Source: Naumannella cuiyingiana (lineage in GTDB: Bacteria > Actinomycetota > Actinomycetes > Propionibacteriales > Propionibacteriaceae). From it: DNA of 64,000 bases. A model generated the notes under the pieces. The model searched no databases. It was not told where the DNA came from and saw only the letters and a program-made list of their open reading frames with translations. Positions 7,576-16,576 of the stretch are shown here, in pieces; position 1 is the first letter of the stretch, and the number at the start of each line of letters is the position of its first letter. Where the stretch lies: NCBI RefSeq assembly GCF_013408305.1, contig NZ_JACBZS010000001.1:372001-436000 (forward strand), written 5' to 3'. The translations under genes and the position numbers were made by a program.

Positions 7576-7642
7576 GGGATGCCTCGGCGAGGCATCCCGA
7601 GTGACTCTACGACCGGCACACGCGGGGCCGCAAGCGATTTAA
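7576..7642 (-). promoter_or_regulatory. Putative autoregulated whiB7 promoter with a 5'-end hairpin
   Basis: On the minus strand there is TTGCGG (7628-7633), an 18-bp spacer and TAGAGT (7604-7609). The AT-rich TTAAATC (7636-7642) lies just upstream of the -35, where WhiB7 binds in known regulons. Just downstream of the expected start a perfect 10-bp stem with a 3-nt loop (7576-7598) would form at the mRNA 5' end. The WhiB7 site is inferred from position and composition. Confidence 0.65.
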
Positions 7643-7707
7643 CCGGCGAGTTCTCCGACGGCCCGGATCCGGCAGGAGTTGATCATGATCATGGCCGACC
7701 CGGACGG

Positions 7708-9789
7708 TCACGCGTTCATGATCTCCAACACCTCGGCGCCATACTTCTCCAACTTGGAGCGGCCGAGCCCGGGCAGCCGGAGCAATTGCGCGTCGTCGGC
7801 GGGCCGGGCCTCGGCGATCGCGATCAGGGTGGCGTCGGTGAACACGCAGTACGCCGGCAGCTTCTGCTCGGCCGCGCGGCCGCGCCGCCACTCGCGCAAC
7901 CGCTCCAGGGTGTCCTCGTCATAGGTCGACGGGCAGGCCTCGTGCCGCCCCAGCTTGCGCTCGGCCGCGCTGGCCAGCGATTCGCCGCAACTGCGGCAGC
8001 TCGCCGCGAGCGCGCTGGTTCGCGCCCGGCGCTGGCGGGTACGCCCGCCTGCCGCCTGCTCCGGCTCGGCCGGGCGCAGCCCATCGAGGAAGCGGGACGG
8101 CCGGCGCGACCGCGGGCCCGCCGACCAGGACACCCGCAGGTGCTCCCGGGCCCGGGTGAGGGCGACGTAGAGCAAGCGGCGCTCCTCGGCCACCTCGGCC
8201 GGGGTGGTGGCCAGCACGAACGGCAACGTCCCCTCGTGCACCCCGACCACGGCGACGGCGTCCCATTCCAGGCCCTTGGCGGCGTGGATGGTGCCGACCG
8301 TCACCCCGTGCGCGACCGGCGCGTGCTGTTCGGCCGCCCGCCGGGCGAGCTCGGCGGCCACCTCGGCGAAGCCGACAGTCGGGTCGGCCCGGGTCAGGTC
8401 CTCGGCGACGGACTTCAACGCGGCAAGGGATTCCCACCGCTCCCGGACGGCTCCCGAACCGGCCGGCGGCTCGGTGCTCCAACCGGTGGACTCGAGCACC
8501 ACGACGAGCTCGTCGACGGCATCGCGGTCGGGATCGGCGGTGTGCGCCGCGACCGCGTGCAGCGCCCGGCGTACCTCCGCCCGGTCGTAGAACCGCTCCG
8601 CCCCACGCACCACATAGGGCAGGCCGCGGTCGGCCAGCGCCGCCTCGAAGGCCGGGCTCTGGGCGTTGATCCGGAACAGCACCGCCATCTCGCGCGGGTC
8701 GGTGCCGCGGTCGCGCAGGCCGGCCAGCCAGTCCGCGACGGCCGCGGCCTCGGCCGCCTCGTCCGGCGCGCCGGCATAGGCCACCTCGGGCCCGGGCGGG
8801 CGCTGGGCGGTGAGGCGTACCGGCTCCAGCCCGGCCGAGCGCGGCGCCCGGGTGAGCAGCGCATTGGCGGCCCCGACCACCTGCGGGGTGGAGCGGTAGT
8901 CGCGATGCAGCCGCAGCACGGCGGCACCCGGATACCGGCGCTCGAACCCGGTCAGGTAGTCGGCGCGGGCGCCGGCGAAGGAATGGATGGTCTGGGCCGG
9001 GTCGCCGACCACGCAGATCTCCCGGCCGGTCCCGAGCCACAGCTTGAGCAGCGCCTCCTGCAGCGGGCTGGCGTCCTGGTACTCATCGACCACCAGGTGC
9101 CGGTAGCTGCCGCGCACCTGGGCCGCGATCTCGGGATGGTCGGCCAGCAGCGAGGCCGCGCACAACAAGATGTCGTCGAAGTCGATCACCCCGCGGGCGC
9201 GCTTGGCGTCCTCGTAGCCCGACAGCACCCGGGCGACCGACGCGGCATCCACCGAGGCCAGCTCGCGGCCCATCGAGCCGGCGAGCGAGGCATAGGACTC
9301 CGGGCTGACATTGCTCACCTTGGCCCAACTGATCTCGGCGGACAGGTCGCGCAGCACGGCGGTGTCGGTGGAGATCCGCAGCCTCGAGGCTGCCTCGGCG
9401 ACGATCGGCAGCTTGTTGGCATGCACCGGCGGCAGCTCGCCGCCGCGCGCGCGGGGCCAGAAGTACTGCGCCTGGCGCAACGCGGCGGAGTGGAAGGTGC
9501 GCGCCGCGACCGCCGGTACGCCGAGCGCCCGCAACCGCGACCGCAGCTCGCCCGCCGCGCGGGTGGTGAAGGTCACCGCCAGCACGGCGGTGGGCGCGAA
9601 GGCGCCGGTGGCGACTCCGTAGGCGATCCGGTGGGTGATCGCCCGGGTCTTGCCGGTGCCCGCACCGGCGATCACGGCGACCGGGCCGAGCAGGCTGGTC
9701 GCCACCTCGCGCTGCTCCGGGTCGAGGCCCTCCAGCAGCCGCTCGGGGTCGCGACTCGGCAACTGGTCGAACCCCGGCTGGTCACGCAC
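7708..9789 (-). CDS. uvrD2: ATP-dependent DNA helicase UvrD2
   Basis: This is a superfamily 1A 3'-5' DNA helicase. The Walker A GAGTGKT, the helicase motif II VVDEYQDASP, GDPAQTIHSFAGA, the SF1 motif HAAKGLEWD and VALTRAREHL are all in order. After the motor come a four-cysteine motif (ASCRSCGES ... HEACP) and a C-terminal HRDC domain (LRLPGLGRSKLEKYG). That domain set defines actinobacterial UvrD2, and the length of about 693 residues is normal. It works in DNA repair or replication and is essential in mycobacteria. The GTG at 9789 is chosen because TACAGT (9797-9802) lies 7 nt upstream; other GTGs at 9798 and 9840 are possible. It is divergent from recC and upstream of whiB7. Confidence 0.92.
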   Translation of the reverse strand: MRDQPGFDQLPSRDPERLLEGLDPEQREVATSLLGPVAVIAGAGTGKTRAITHRIAYGVATGAFAPTAVLAVTFTTRAAGELRSRLRALGVPAVAARTFHSAALRQAQYFWPRARGGELPPVHANKLPIVAEAASRLRISTDTAVLRDLSAEISWAKVSNVSPESYASLAGSMGRELASVDAASVARVLSGYEDAKRARGVIDFDDILLCAASLLADHPEIAAQVRGSYRHLVVDEYQDASPLQEALLKLWLGTGREICVVGDPAQTIHSFAGARADYLTGFERRYPGAAVLRLHRDYRSTPQVVGAANALLTRAPRSAGLEPVRLTAQRPPGPEVAYAGAPDEAAEAAAVADWLAGLRDRGTDPREMAVLFRINAQSPAFEAALADRGLPYVVRGAERFYDRAEVRRALHAVAAHTADPDRDAVDELVVVLESTGWSTEPPAGSGAVRERWESLAALKSVAEDLTRADPTVGFAEVAAELARRAAEQHAPVAHGVTVGTIHAAKGLEWDAVAVVGVHEGTLPFVLATTPAEVAEERRLLYVALTRAREHLRVSWSAGPRSRRPSRFLDGLRPAEPEQAAGGRTRQRRARTSALAASCRSCGESLASAAERKLGRHEACPSTYDEDTLERLREWRRGRAAEQKLPAYCVFTDATLIAIAEARPADDAQLLRLPGLGRSKLEKYGAEVLEIMNA

Positions 9790-9796
9790 GATGGCC

Positions 9797-9870
9797 ACTG
9801 TAGGCGCCGGCTCCGACGCCCCGGCGCCGCGACGCACCACGACACGACTGTCGGACCGCTCGCCTAGGGT
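9797..9870. promoter_or_regulatory. Divergent uvrD2/recC promoter region
   Basis: TACAGT on the minus strand (9797-9802) lies 7 nt before the uvrD2 GTG. TAGGGT on the plus strand (9865-9870) lies 8 nt before the recC ATG. Both positions fit -10 elements of leaderless transcripts. No strong -35 is evident. Confidence 0.5.
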
Positions 9871-9878
9871 GGTCCGCG

Positions 9879-12800
9879 ATGTCCCAGCCAGCGCCCGACC
9901 GGCCGCAGCGCCCCGGTCTGTTCATCCATCACGGACCCGATCCGACGGTGCTGGCGGGCGTGCTGGCCGACCTCCTGGTCGACCCACTCCCCGACCCGTT
10001 CGCGTTCGAGGTGGTGAGCGTGCCGTCGCCCGGGGTGGAGCGCTGGTTGTCCCAGACCCTCGCCGCCCGGCTCGGTGCCGGGCCGGCAGGCGACGGCGTC
10101 GCCGCCGGCATCGACTACCGGTCGCTGGAGAAGTTGATCACCGGAGCCGTCGATGCGGGCGCCGGCGCCGACGACCCGTGGGCGAGCGATCGGCTGCCGT
10201 GGCTGGTGTTGCAGGCGATGCTTGCCGCCCGCGAGGAGGACTGGTTCGGCACGGTGCAACGGCACGCCTGGCCGAAGCAGAATCCCGGCGGGCGGGCCTG
10301 GGCGACCGCCGACCGGATCGCCGGCCTGTTCCGCGGTTATGCCGCGCAGCGACCCGAGCTGATCCGGCGCTGGCGGGACGGGGCGGACGCGGCGGCGGAC
10401 GGTACGCCGCTGCCGGCCGATCGGGTCTGGCAGCCGCGGCTGTTCCGGCTTGCCGCCGAGCTGGCGCAGGCGCCGGACCCGGTGCAACGCCTCACCGACG
10501 CCGTGGCCGCGCTGCGCGCCAAGCCCGCCCGTGCGGGGTTGCCGCAGCGGCTGGCGATCTTCGGGCCGACGCGGCTGAGCACCGATCAGCTCGCGGTGAT
10601 CGACGCGCTGGCCGCCCATCGCGCGGTACACCTGTTCACCCCGCACGCCTCGCCCGCCGCCTGGCGCGCGATCGCCGAGCTCGGCCCGCGCCCGGCCGGC
10701 CCCCGGGCCGCTGACGACTCCTGGCGGGTGGTGCGCAATCCGCTGGTCAACCGCCTCGGCCGCGATGCGCGCGAGCTGCAGTTGCGGCTCGCCACCAGCA
10801 CCGGCGTACCGCTCGCGCACGATCTCCCTGTCCCCGATCCCCCTGTCCCCGATCCCCCTGTCCCTGATCCTCCTGTCCCCGATCTCCTGACGCCCGATTT
10901 CCCGGCGGGCGACGCATCGGAAACGCTGCTCGGCCGGCTGCAGGCGGACCTTCGGGCGGACCGGGCCCCCTCCCCCGGTGCGGTCGCGGACACCAGCATC
11001 GCCATCCACCGCTCACACGGCCCCGACCGGCAGGTGGAGGTGTTGCGCGAGGCCCTGCTCGGGCTGCTCGCCGACGACCCGACGCTGCAGCCGCGCGACA
11101 TCGTGGTGATGTGCCCCGACATCGAGACCTTCGCGCCGCTGATCTCGGCCACGTTCGGGCTGGCCGACGGGCCCGGTGATCATCCCGGCCACCAGTTGCG
11201 GGTTCGGCTGGCCGACCGGTCGCTGGTGCAACTGAATCCGCTGCTCGCGGTGCTGGCGGAGTTGCTCGCCCTGGCCGATGCGCGGGCGGGCCTGTCGCAG
11301 GTGCTCGATCTGTGCGCGCAGCCGCCGGTGGCCCGGGCCTTCGGCTTCACGCCCGATGACCTGGAACGGCTCGCCGAACTGGCCGAGGGGGCCGGCGTGC
11401 GCTGGGGGCTGGACGCGGGGCACCGGTCGCGGTTCGCGATGGGCGGCTTCGGCCAGAACACCTGGCAGGCCGGCCTGGACCGGATGCTGCTCGGCATCGC
11501 CATGGATGCCGACGGGCAGCATTTCCTCGGCACGGCCCTGCCCCTGGGCGATGTGGATTCCTCGGACGTGGCCCTGATCGGCCGGCTGGCCGAGCTGCTC
11601 GCCCGGCTGCGCCGGATCTGTGCCGAGCTGGCGCGCCCGCACGATGCCGCCGGCTGGGTCGCCGCGCTGCGCGATGCGCTGGAGCAGGTCAGCGCGGTGC
11701 CGTCGGCGGAGTCCTGGCAGCTCGCGCATGCGCATGCGACCCTGGCCGAGCTCGCGCCGCCGGGCGAGGCATCGACCAGCGAGCTCACGCCGTCCGATGT
11801 CTCGGCCATGCTGGCCGACGCCTTCCGCGGCCGGCCGAGCCGGGCGAACTTCCGCACGGGCAGCCTGACGATGTGCACCCTGACCCCGATGCGTTCGGTG
11901 CCGCACCGGGTGGTGTGCCTGCTCGGCATGGATTCCGACCGCTTCCCCCGCACGGTCACCCCCGACGGCGACGATCTGCTCGCGCTCGACCCGTGGGTCG
12001 GTGATCGCGACCCGCGCAGTGAGGACCGGCAACTGCTGCTGGATGCGATCATGGCCACCCGTCAGCATCTGATGATCATCCACTCCGGCACCTCCGAGCG
12101 CACCGGTGAGCGCCGCGAGCCGGCGATCCCGGTGCAGGAGCTGACCGATGCGCTGCAGACCATGATCGGCCCCGACGGGCTGGCCGCGATCACCACCGAT
12201 CACCCGCTGCAGCCGTTCGCGCCGGACAACTTCCGCGAGCCCGAACCGCTGAGCTTCGATGCCGTGGCACTGACCGGCGCGCGGGCCGCGGCGGCGCCAC
12301 CACGCGAACCGATCGATCCCTGGCGCGCGACCGGGCTCGCCCGGACCGACCCCGCGGCGATGGTCGAACTGTCGGACCTGACCGCGTTCTACACCCACCC
12401 CGCGCGGGAGTTCCTGCGACAGCGGGCGGGGCTCTCGCTGTGGGCGCAGGACGACCCGCCGCCGGACGAGATCCCCGTCGAGCTGGACGGGCTCGCCCTG
12501 TGGCAGATCGGGGATCGGATGCTGACGGCCGCGCTGGCCGGGTCGGATCCGGACCGCGTCGTCGCGGCGGAATGGCGCAGCGGCGCCGTCCCCCCGCGCA
12601 ATCTCGGCGCACCGCAACTGGACCGGTTGCGCCGCGACGTGATCAAGGTCCGCGACGCCGCGCTCGATCTCGCCCAGTTGCCCGCCAGCAGCCACCAGGT
12701 GCTGGCCACCGTCGGTGAGCGGCAGGTGTTCGGCGTGATCCCCGGCGTGCGGGGCAACGACATCGTCGAGGTCACCTTCTCCCGGCTCGGTGCCAGGCAT

Positions 12801-13250
12801 CGAATCGTCGCCTGGCTGCGGCTGCTCGCGTTGACCGTGGCCGAGCCGGGTCGGCCCTGGCGCTCGGTGATCATCGCGAAGTCGGGTTCGCGTACCGTCC
12901 TCGGTCCGGTCGCGCAGGCCGATGCCCGGGCCCGGTTGCACGACCTGCTGATCGTGCGCGATCTCGGTCTGCGCGCGCCACTGCCGCTGCCGCTGACGAC
13001 GGCCGCGACCTATGCCGAGATCGCCCACACCGGCCGCGAACCGGGCCCCGACGACCTGCGCCATGCCTGGGAGCGCGACGCCGATGAGATCTGGACCCGG
13101 TGGTACGCCGAGCTGGGCGATCTCGAACGGCCCCGGGCCGGCCGCGAGGATGCCGGCAACAGCGAGCCGGCGGCCCGCGAGTCGCGGCGAATGCGGGCCC
13201 TGGCCCGCCGGGTCTGGCAGCCGCTGTTGGACGCGGAGGCGAGCGGATGA
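9879..13250 (+). CDS. recC: Exodeoxyribonuclease V gamma subunit RecC
   Basis: RecC is the subunit of the RecBCD helicase-nuclease that splits the duplex and scans for Chi. The protein of 1123 residues begins with the RecC-typical LFIHHGPDPTVLAGVLADLL and includes VERWLSQTLAARLG, FVPTR-like IFGPTRL and CLLGMDSDRFPR, as in inactive-helicase/nuclease RecC chains. Length equals the family norm. A five-unit pentapeptide repeat DPPVP, encoded by 15-bp repeats at 10821-10895, sits in a probable linker near residue 315-340. The gene ends in an ATGA overlap with recB, and recC-recB-recD form an operon in the same order as in mycobacteria. Start: ATG 9879, apparently leaderless. Confidence 0.93.
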   Translation: MSQPAPDRPQRPGLFIHHGPDPTVLAGVLADLLVDPLPDPFAFEVVSVPSPGVERWLSQTLAARLGAGPAGDGVAAGIDYRSLEKLITGAVDAGAGADDPWASDRLPWLVLQAMLAAREEDWFGTVQRHAWPKQNPGGRAWATADRIAGLFRGYAAQRPELIRRWRDGADAAADGTPLPADRVWQPRLFRLAAELAQAPDPVQRLTDAVAALRAKPARAGLPQRLAIFGPTRLSTDQLAVIDALAAHRAVHLFTPHASPAAWRAIAELGPRPAGPRAADDSWRVVRNPLVNRLGRDARELQLRLATSTGVPLAHDLPVPDPPVPDPPVPDPPVPDLLTPDFPAGDASETLLGRLQADLRADRAPSPGAVADTSIAIHRSHGPDRQVEVLREALLGLLADDPTLQPRDIVVMCPDIETFAPLISATFGLADGPGDHPGHQLRVRLADRSLVQLNPLLAVLAELLALADARAGLSQVLDLCAQPPVARAFGFTPDDLERLAELAEGAGVRWGLDAGHRSRFAMGGFGQNTWQAGLDRMLLGIAMDADGQHFLGTALPLGDVDSSDVALIGRLAELLARLRRICAELARPHDAAGWVAALRDALEQVSAVPSAESWQLAHAHATLAELAPPGEASTSELTPSDVSAMLADAFRGRPSRANFRTGSLTMCTLTPMRSVPHRVVCLLGMDSDRFPRTVTPDGDDLLALDPWVGDRDPRSEDRQLLLDAIMATRQHLMIIHSGTSERTGERREPAIPVQELTDALQTMIGPDGLAAITTDHPLQPFAPDNFREPEPLSFDAVALTGARAAAAPPREPIDPWRATGLARTDPAAMVELSDLTAFYTHPAREFLRQRAGLSLWAQDDPPPDEIPVELDGLALWQIGDRMLTAALAGSDPDRVVAAEWRSGAVPPRNLGAPQLDRLRRDVIKVRDAALDLAQLPASSHQVLATVGERQVFGVIPGVRGNDIVEVTFSRLGARHRIVAWLRLLALTVAEPGRPWRSVIIAKSGSRTVLGPVAQADARARLHDLLIVRDLGLRAPLPLPLTTAATYAEIAHTGREPGPDDLRHAWERDADEIWTRWYAELGDLERPRAGREDAGNSEPAARESRRMRALARRVWQPLLDAEASG
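10821..10895 (+). repeat. 15-bp tandem repeat (5 copies) inside recC
   Basis: Five 15-bp units of the type GATCCCCCTGTCCCC encode DLPVP, three DPPVP and DLLTP. The three inner units differ only by single-base changes. They keep the frame and probably lengthen a flexible linker; copy number may vary between strains. Confidence 0.85.
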
Positions 13251-16200
13251 GCGGCGACCTGCCCACCTTCGATCCCGTCGGCCCGCTGCCGAGCGGCACC
13301 ATCGTGCTCGAGGCCTCCGCCGGAACGGGCAAGACCTGGACGATCGCCGCACTGGCGGCCCGCTACCTCGCCGAGGGGGTCGTCGGACTCGACCAGTTGA
13401 TGATGATCACCTTCAGTCGGCAGGCCACCCAGGAGTTGCGCAACCGGATCCGCGGCCGGCTGGTCGCCACGGAGGCGGCGCTGTCGGCACGTCTCGCCGA
13501 CCCCGCCGCGTCGCTGCCCGACCCGGTCGACCGCCTGCTGGCCGCCACCACACCGGAGGAGCTGCGCGCCCGGCGCGACCGGATCGCCCGCGCGCTGACC
13601 GAGCTCGACGCCGCGACCATCGCGACCACCCACGAGTTCTGCCAACGGATGCTTGCCGGCCTCGGCGTGCTCGTCGATCACGGTCGCGACGACGTGCTGG
13701 TGGAGGACCTGTCCGACCTGGCCCGCGAGGTGGCCGCCGACTTCTACCTGCGCGCCTATGCCGATGCCGACCGCCCGGCCTTCGGCTGGGCGGAGGCGCG
13801 CGACATCGCCGCCCGGGTCGTGGAGTACGCCGATGCCGCCATCGCGCCGGACGACGACTCGCCGCGCAGCCGCTTCGCCCGCGGCGTGCGGGCGGAGGTG
13901 GAGCGGCGCAAGCGCCGGCTCGGCCGCTACACCTTCCATGATCAACAGCAGCGGTTGGCCGATGCACTGCGCGACGAGCCGGCGGCGAGGGAGCGGCTCG
14001 CCGCCCAGTTCCCGGTGGTCCTGGTCGACGAGTTCCAGGACACCGATCCCGTGCAGTGGGAGATCCTCGCCACCGCCTTCGACGGGGCCTCGACGCTGGT
14101 CCTGATCGGCGACCCGAAGCAGGCGATCTACGGGTTCCGCGGTGCCGACGTGAACAGCTATCTGCGCGCGGTCCGGCAGACCGGTGCGGTGGCCACGCTC
14201 GGCACCAACTGGCGCAGCGACGCACGGCTGGTCGACGGGCTCGGGCAGTTGTCTGCCGGCGCCGAGCTCGGCCATCCCGACATCGCGGTACGCGAGGTCG
14301 CGGCCGCCCACACCGCCCCTCGGCTGGCCGTCACCGAGCCGCTGCGGCTGCGCGTGCTGCCCGCCGGGGAGCGTCGCCCGCGGGTGGGAACGCTGCAGAC
14401 CGCGATCGTCGCGGACCTGACCCGACAGGTCACCGCCCTGCTCGCCGATCCCCCGACGCTGGCAGACCAGCCGCCGCCGGGGGCGGCGGGTCCCGGACCC
14501 GAGGCTGCCGACCGCCCGCTGGCCGCCAGCGACATCGCGGTGCTGACCCAGACCCACCGGGTCGCCGACACCGTGACCGAGGCGCTGGCCCGGGCCGGCG
14601 TACCCGTCGTGCGGGTGGGCGCCGGGAGCGTCTATCGCAGCCCCGAGGCCCGGGACTGGCTGGTCCTGCTGGAGGCGCTGGCCCAACCCCGGCCGGCCAG
14701 GATCCGCCGGGCTGCGCTGACGGTGTTCGGCGGCTGGACGCTCGCCGAGCTGGCGGGCGCGGACGAGGCGCGACTCGCCGAGTGGACCGCGCGGATCCGG
14801 GGTTGGCGGCGGGTGCTCGCCGGCCACGGCGTGGCCGCGCTGGTCGAGGCGCTGGGCGAGGCCGGGCTCGCGGAGCGGCTGCTCGGCGTGCGCGGCGGCG
14901 AGCGCCGACTGACCGACCTACGCCAGATCGGCCAGGACCTGCATGCCGCCCAGCGCGCGCGCCAGCTCGGCGTCGCCGGACTGATCGAGTGGCTCGGCGA
15001 ACAACTGGCCGATGCCGACCAGCGCTCGGAGAAGCGCGCCCGCCGCCTCGACACGGACGCCCACGCGGTGCAGGTGATGACGGTGCATGCGGCCAAGGGG
15101 CTGGAGTTCCCGGTGGTGCTGCTGCCCGATCTGTGGCGGTCCGCCAGCCCGCCCGTGCGCGGGCCGCAGGTCCGCTACGACGAGAGCGGCCGGCGGGTGC
15201 TCGATGTCGTCCCGCGCACCGGACCGCACCCCGGGCGGGCCGAGGAGGATCGCGCGGACGCCCTGCGCAAGGCCTATGTGGCGCTGACCCGGGCCAGCCG
15301 GATGATCATCGCCTGGTGGGCGTGGCACGACCGGGTCTCCCCCGAGGCGCCGTTGCACCGCCTCCTGCAGCGCACCGGACCGGTGCCGCCGGACCGGGCG
15401 CGGCCCGGCGTCGACCCGGGCACCGCCCCCGGCTTCGCGGTCTCCGAGCTGGTCCCGGACGAGGCCGGTGACCCGCCGCAGTTGACCCGACCGCCGATTC
15501 CCGGGCGGCTGTCGGCCCGCGTCTTCGACCGGGAGCTGGACCTGACCTGGCGCCGCACGTCCTACTCGGGACTCACCGCGCGGGCCCACGATGCTGCGCA
15601 TCCCGAGCCGGCGTCGCCGGCGCTCGCCCTGGGCGGGGCAGCCGACAGCGAGCCCGCTGCCCGCGAGGACGACGAGCCGGGCGCCGACGGCGAAGCGCTG
15701 CCGACCCGTACGGGCCCCCAGCTCGCCGATGCCGACCTGGCCCTGCCGTCGCCGATGGCGGGCCTGGTCTCCGGGACCGCCTTCGGCACGCTCGTCCACG
15801 AGATCCTCGAGCGCGTCGACACGACGGCCCCGGACCTCTCCGCCGCCGTCCTCGCCGCGGCCCGGGAGCAACTGACCCGGCTGCCGCTGGCCGGCGTCGG
15901 CGCCGAGGAGCTGGCCGCCGCGCTGCAGCCGGTGCTGGCCACCCCGCTCGGCCCGCTGGCCGGCGACCGCACCCTGGCCGACTTCGCGCCGGCCGACCGG
16001 CTGGCCGAGCTCGACTTCGAGTATCCGCTGGGCGGCGGTGATCGCCCGGGCGCCTCGGGGGTGGTCGGCGACATCGCCGGGCTGTTGCGCCGCCATCTGC
16101 CGGCCGATGACCCACTGGCGCCCTATCCCGACCTGCTCGACGCGCCGCTGGTCGCCGAGGAGTCCCTGCGCGGCTGGCTGACCGGGTCGATCGACGCGGT

Positions 16201-16576
16201 CCTGCGCGCCACCGACGCCGGCACGCCGCGTCACTTCGTCGTCGACTACAAGACCAACTGGCTCGGCTCGGCGCCCGGCGAGCCGCTGACCGTCGGGCAC
16301 TACGCGCCACAGGCGATGGCCGGCGCGATGATGGCGGCCCACTATCCGCTGCAGGCACTGCTCTACTGCGTCGCGTTGCACCGCTTCCTGCGTTGGCGGC
16401 TGGCGGACTACCGGCCCGATGATCATCTCGGCGGCGTGCTCTATCTGTTCGTGCGCGGGATGGCCGGCCCGGCCACACCGGTGATCAACGGTACGCCGTG
16501 CGGCGTCTTCGCCTGGCATCCGCCGGCGGAGTTGATCATGGAGTTGTCGGAGTTGCTGCACGGGAGGCGGCCATGA
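13247..16576 (+). CDS. recB: Exodeoxyribonuclease V beta subunit RecB
   Basis: RecB is the 3'-5' helicase and nuclease subunit of RecBCD, about 1109 residues here. Motor motifs are Walker A ASAGTGKTWTIAALAARYL, VDEFQDTDPVQWEIL, GDPKQAIYGFRGADV, VHAAKGLEFPVVLLP and AYVALTRASRM. The C-terminal nuclease domain keeps GSIDAVLR and the catalytic DYKTNWLG motif near residue 1000. The ATG at 13247 overlaps the recC stop (ATGA), and a second ATGA couples it to recD, so the three subunits are translated together. Confidence 0.94.
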   Translation: MSGDLPTFDPVGPLPSGTIVLEASAGTGKTWTIAALAARYLAEGVVGLDQLMMITFSRQATQELRNRIRGRLVATEAALSARLADPAASLPDPVDRLLAATTPEELRARRDRIARALTELDAATIATTHEFCQRMLAGLGVLVDHGRDDVLVEDLSDLAREVAADFYLRAYADADRPAFGWAEARDIAARVVEYADAAIAPDDDSPRSRFARGVRAEVERRKRRLGRYTFHDQQQRLADALRDEPAARERLAAQFPVVLVDEFQDTDPVQWEILATAFDGASTLVLIGDPKQAIYGFRGADVNSYLRAVRQTGAVATLGTNWRSDARLVDGLGQLSAGAELGHPDIAVREVAAAHTAPRLAVTEPLRLRVLPAGERRPRVGTLQTAIVADLTRQVTALLADPPTLADQPPPGAAGPGPEAADRPLAASDIAVLTQTHRVADTVTEALARAGVPVVRVGAGSVYRSPEARDWLVLLEALAQPRPARIRRAALTVFGGWTLAELAGADEARLAEWTARIRGWRRVLAGHGVAALVEALGEAGLAERLLGVRGGERRLTDLRQIGQDLHAAQRARQLGVAGLIEWLGEQLADADQRSEKRARRLDTDAHAVQVMTVHAAKGLEFPVVLLPDLWRSASPPVRGPQVRYDESGRRVLDVVPRTGPHPGRAEEDRADALRKAYVALTRASRMIIAWWAWHDRVSPEAPLHRLLQRTGPVPPDRARPGVDPGTAPGFAVSELVPDEAGDPPQLTRPPIPGRLSARVFDRELDLTWRRTSYSGLTARAHDAAHPEPASPALALGGAADSEPAAREDDEPGADGEALPTRTGPQLADADLALPSPMAGLVSGTAFGTLVHEILERVDTTAPDLSAAVLAAAREQLTRLPLAGVGAEELAAALQPVLATPLGPLAGDRTLADFAPADRLAELDFEYPLGGGDRPGASGVVGDIAGLLRRHLPADDPLAPYPDLLDAPLVAEESLRGWLTGSIDAVLRATDAGTPRHFVVDYKTNWLGSAPGEPLTVGHYAPQAMAGAMMAAHYPLQALLYCVALHRFLRWRLADYRPDDHLGGVLYLFVRGMAGPATPVINGTPCGVFAWHPPAELIMELSELLHGRRP

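Noticed and set aside
7174-9867. Very long plus-strand open frame opposite uvrD2
   Set aside because: It is antisense to a gene with complete helicase motifs and has biased, low-complexity composition.
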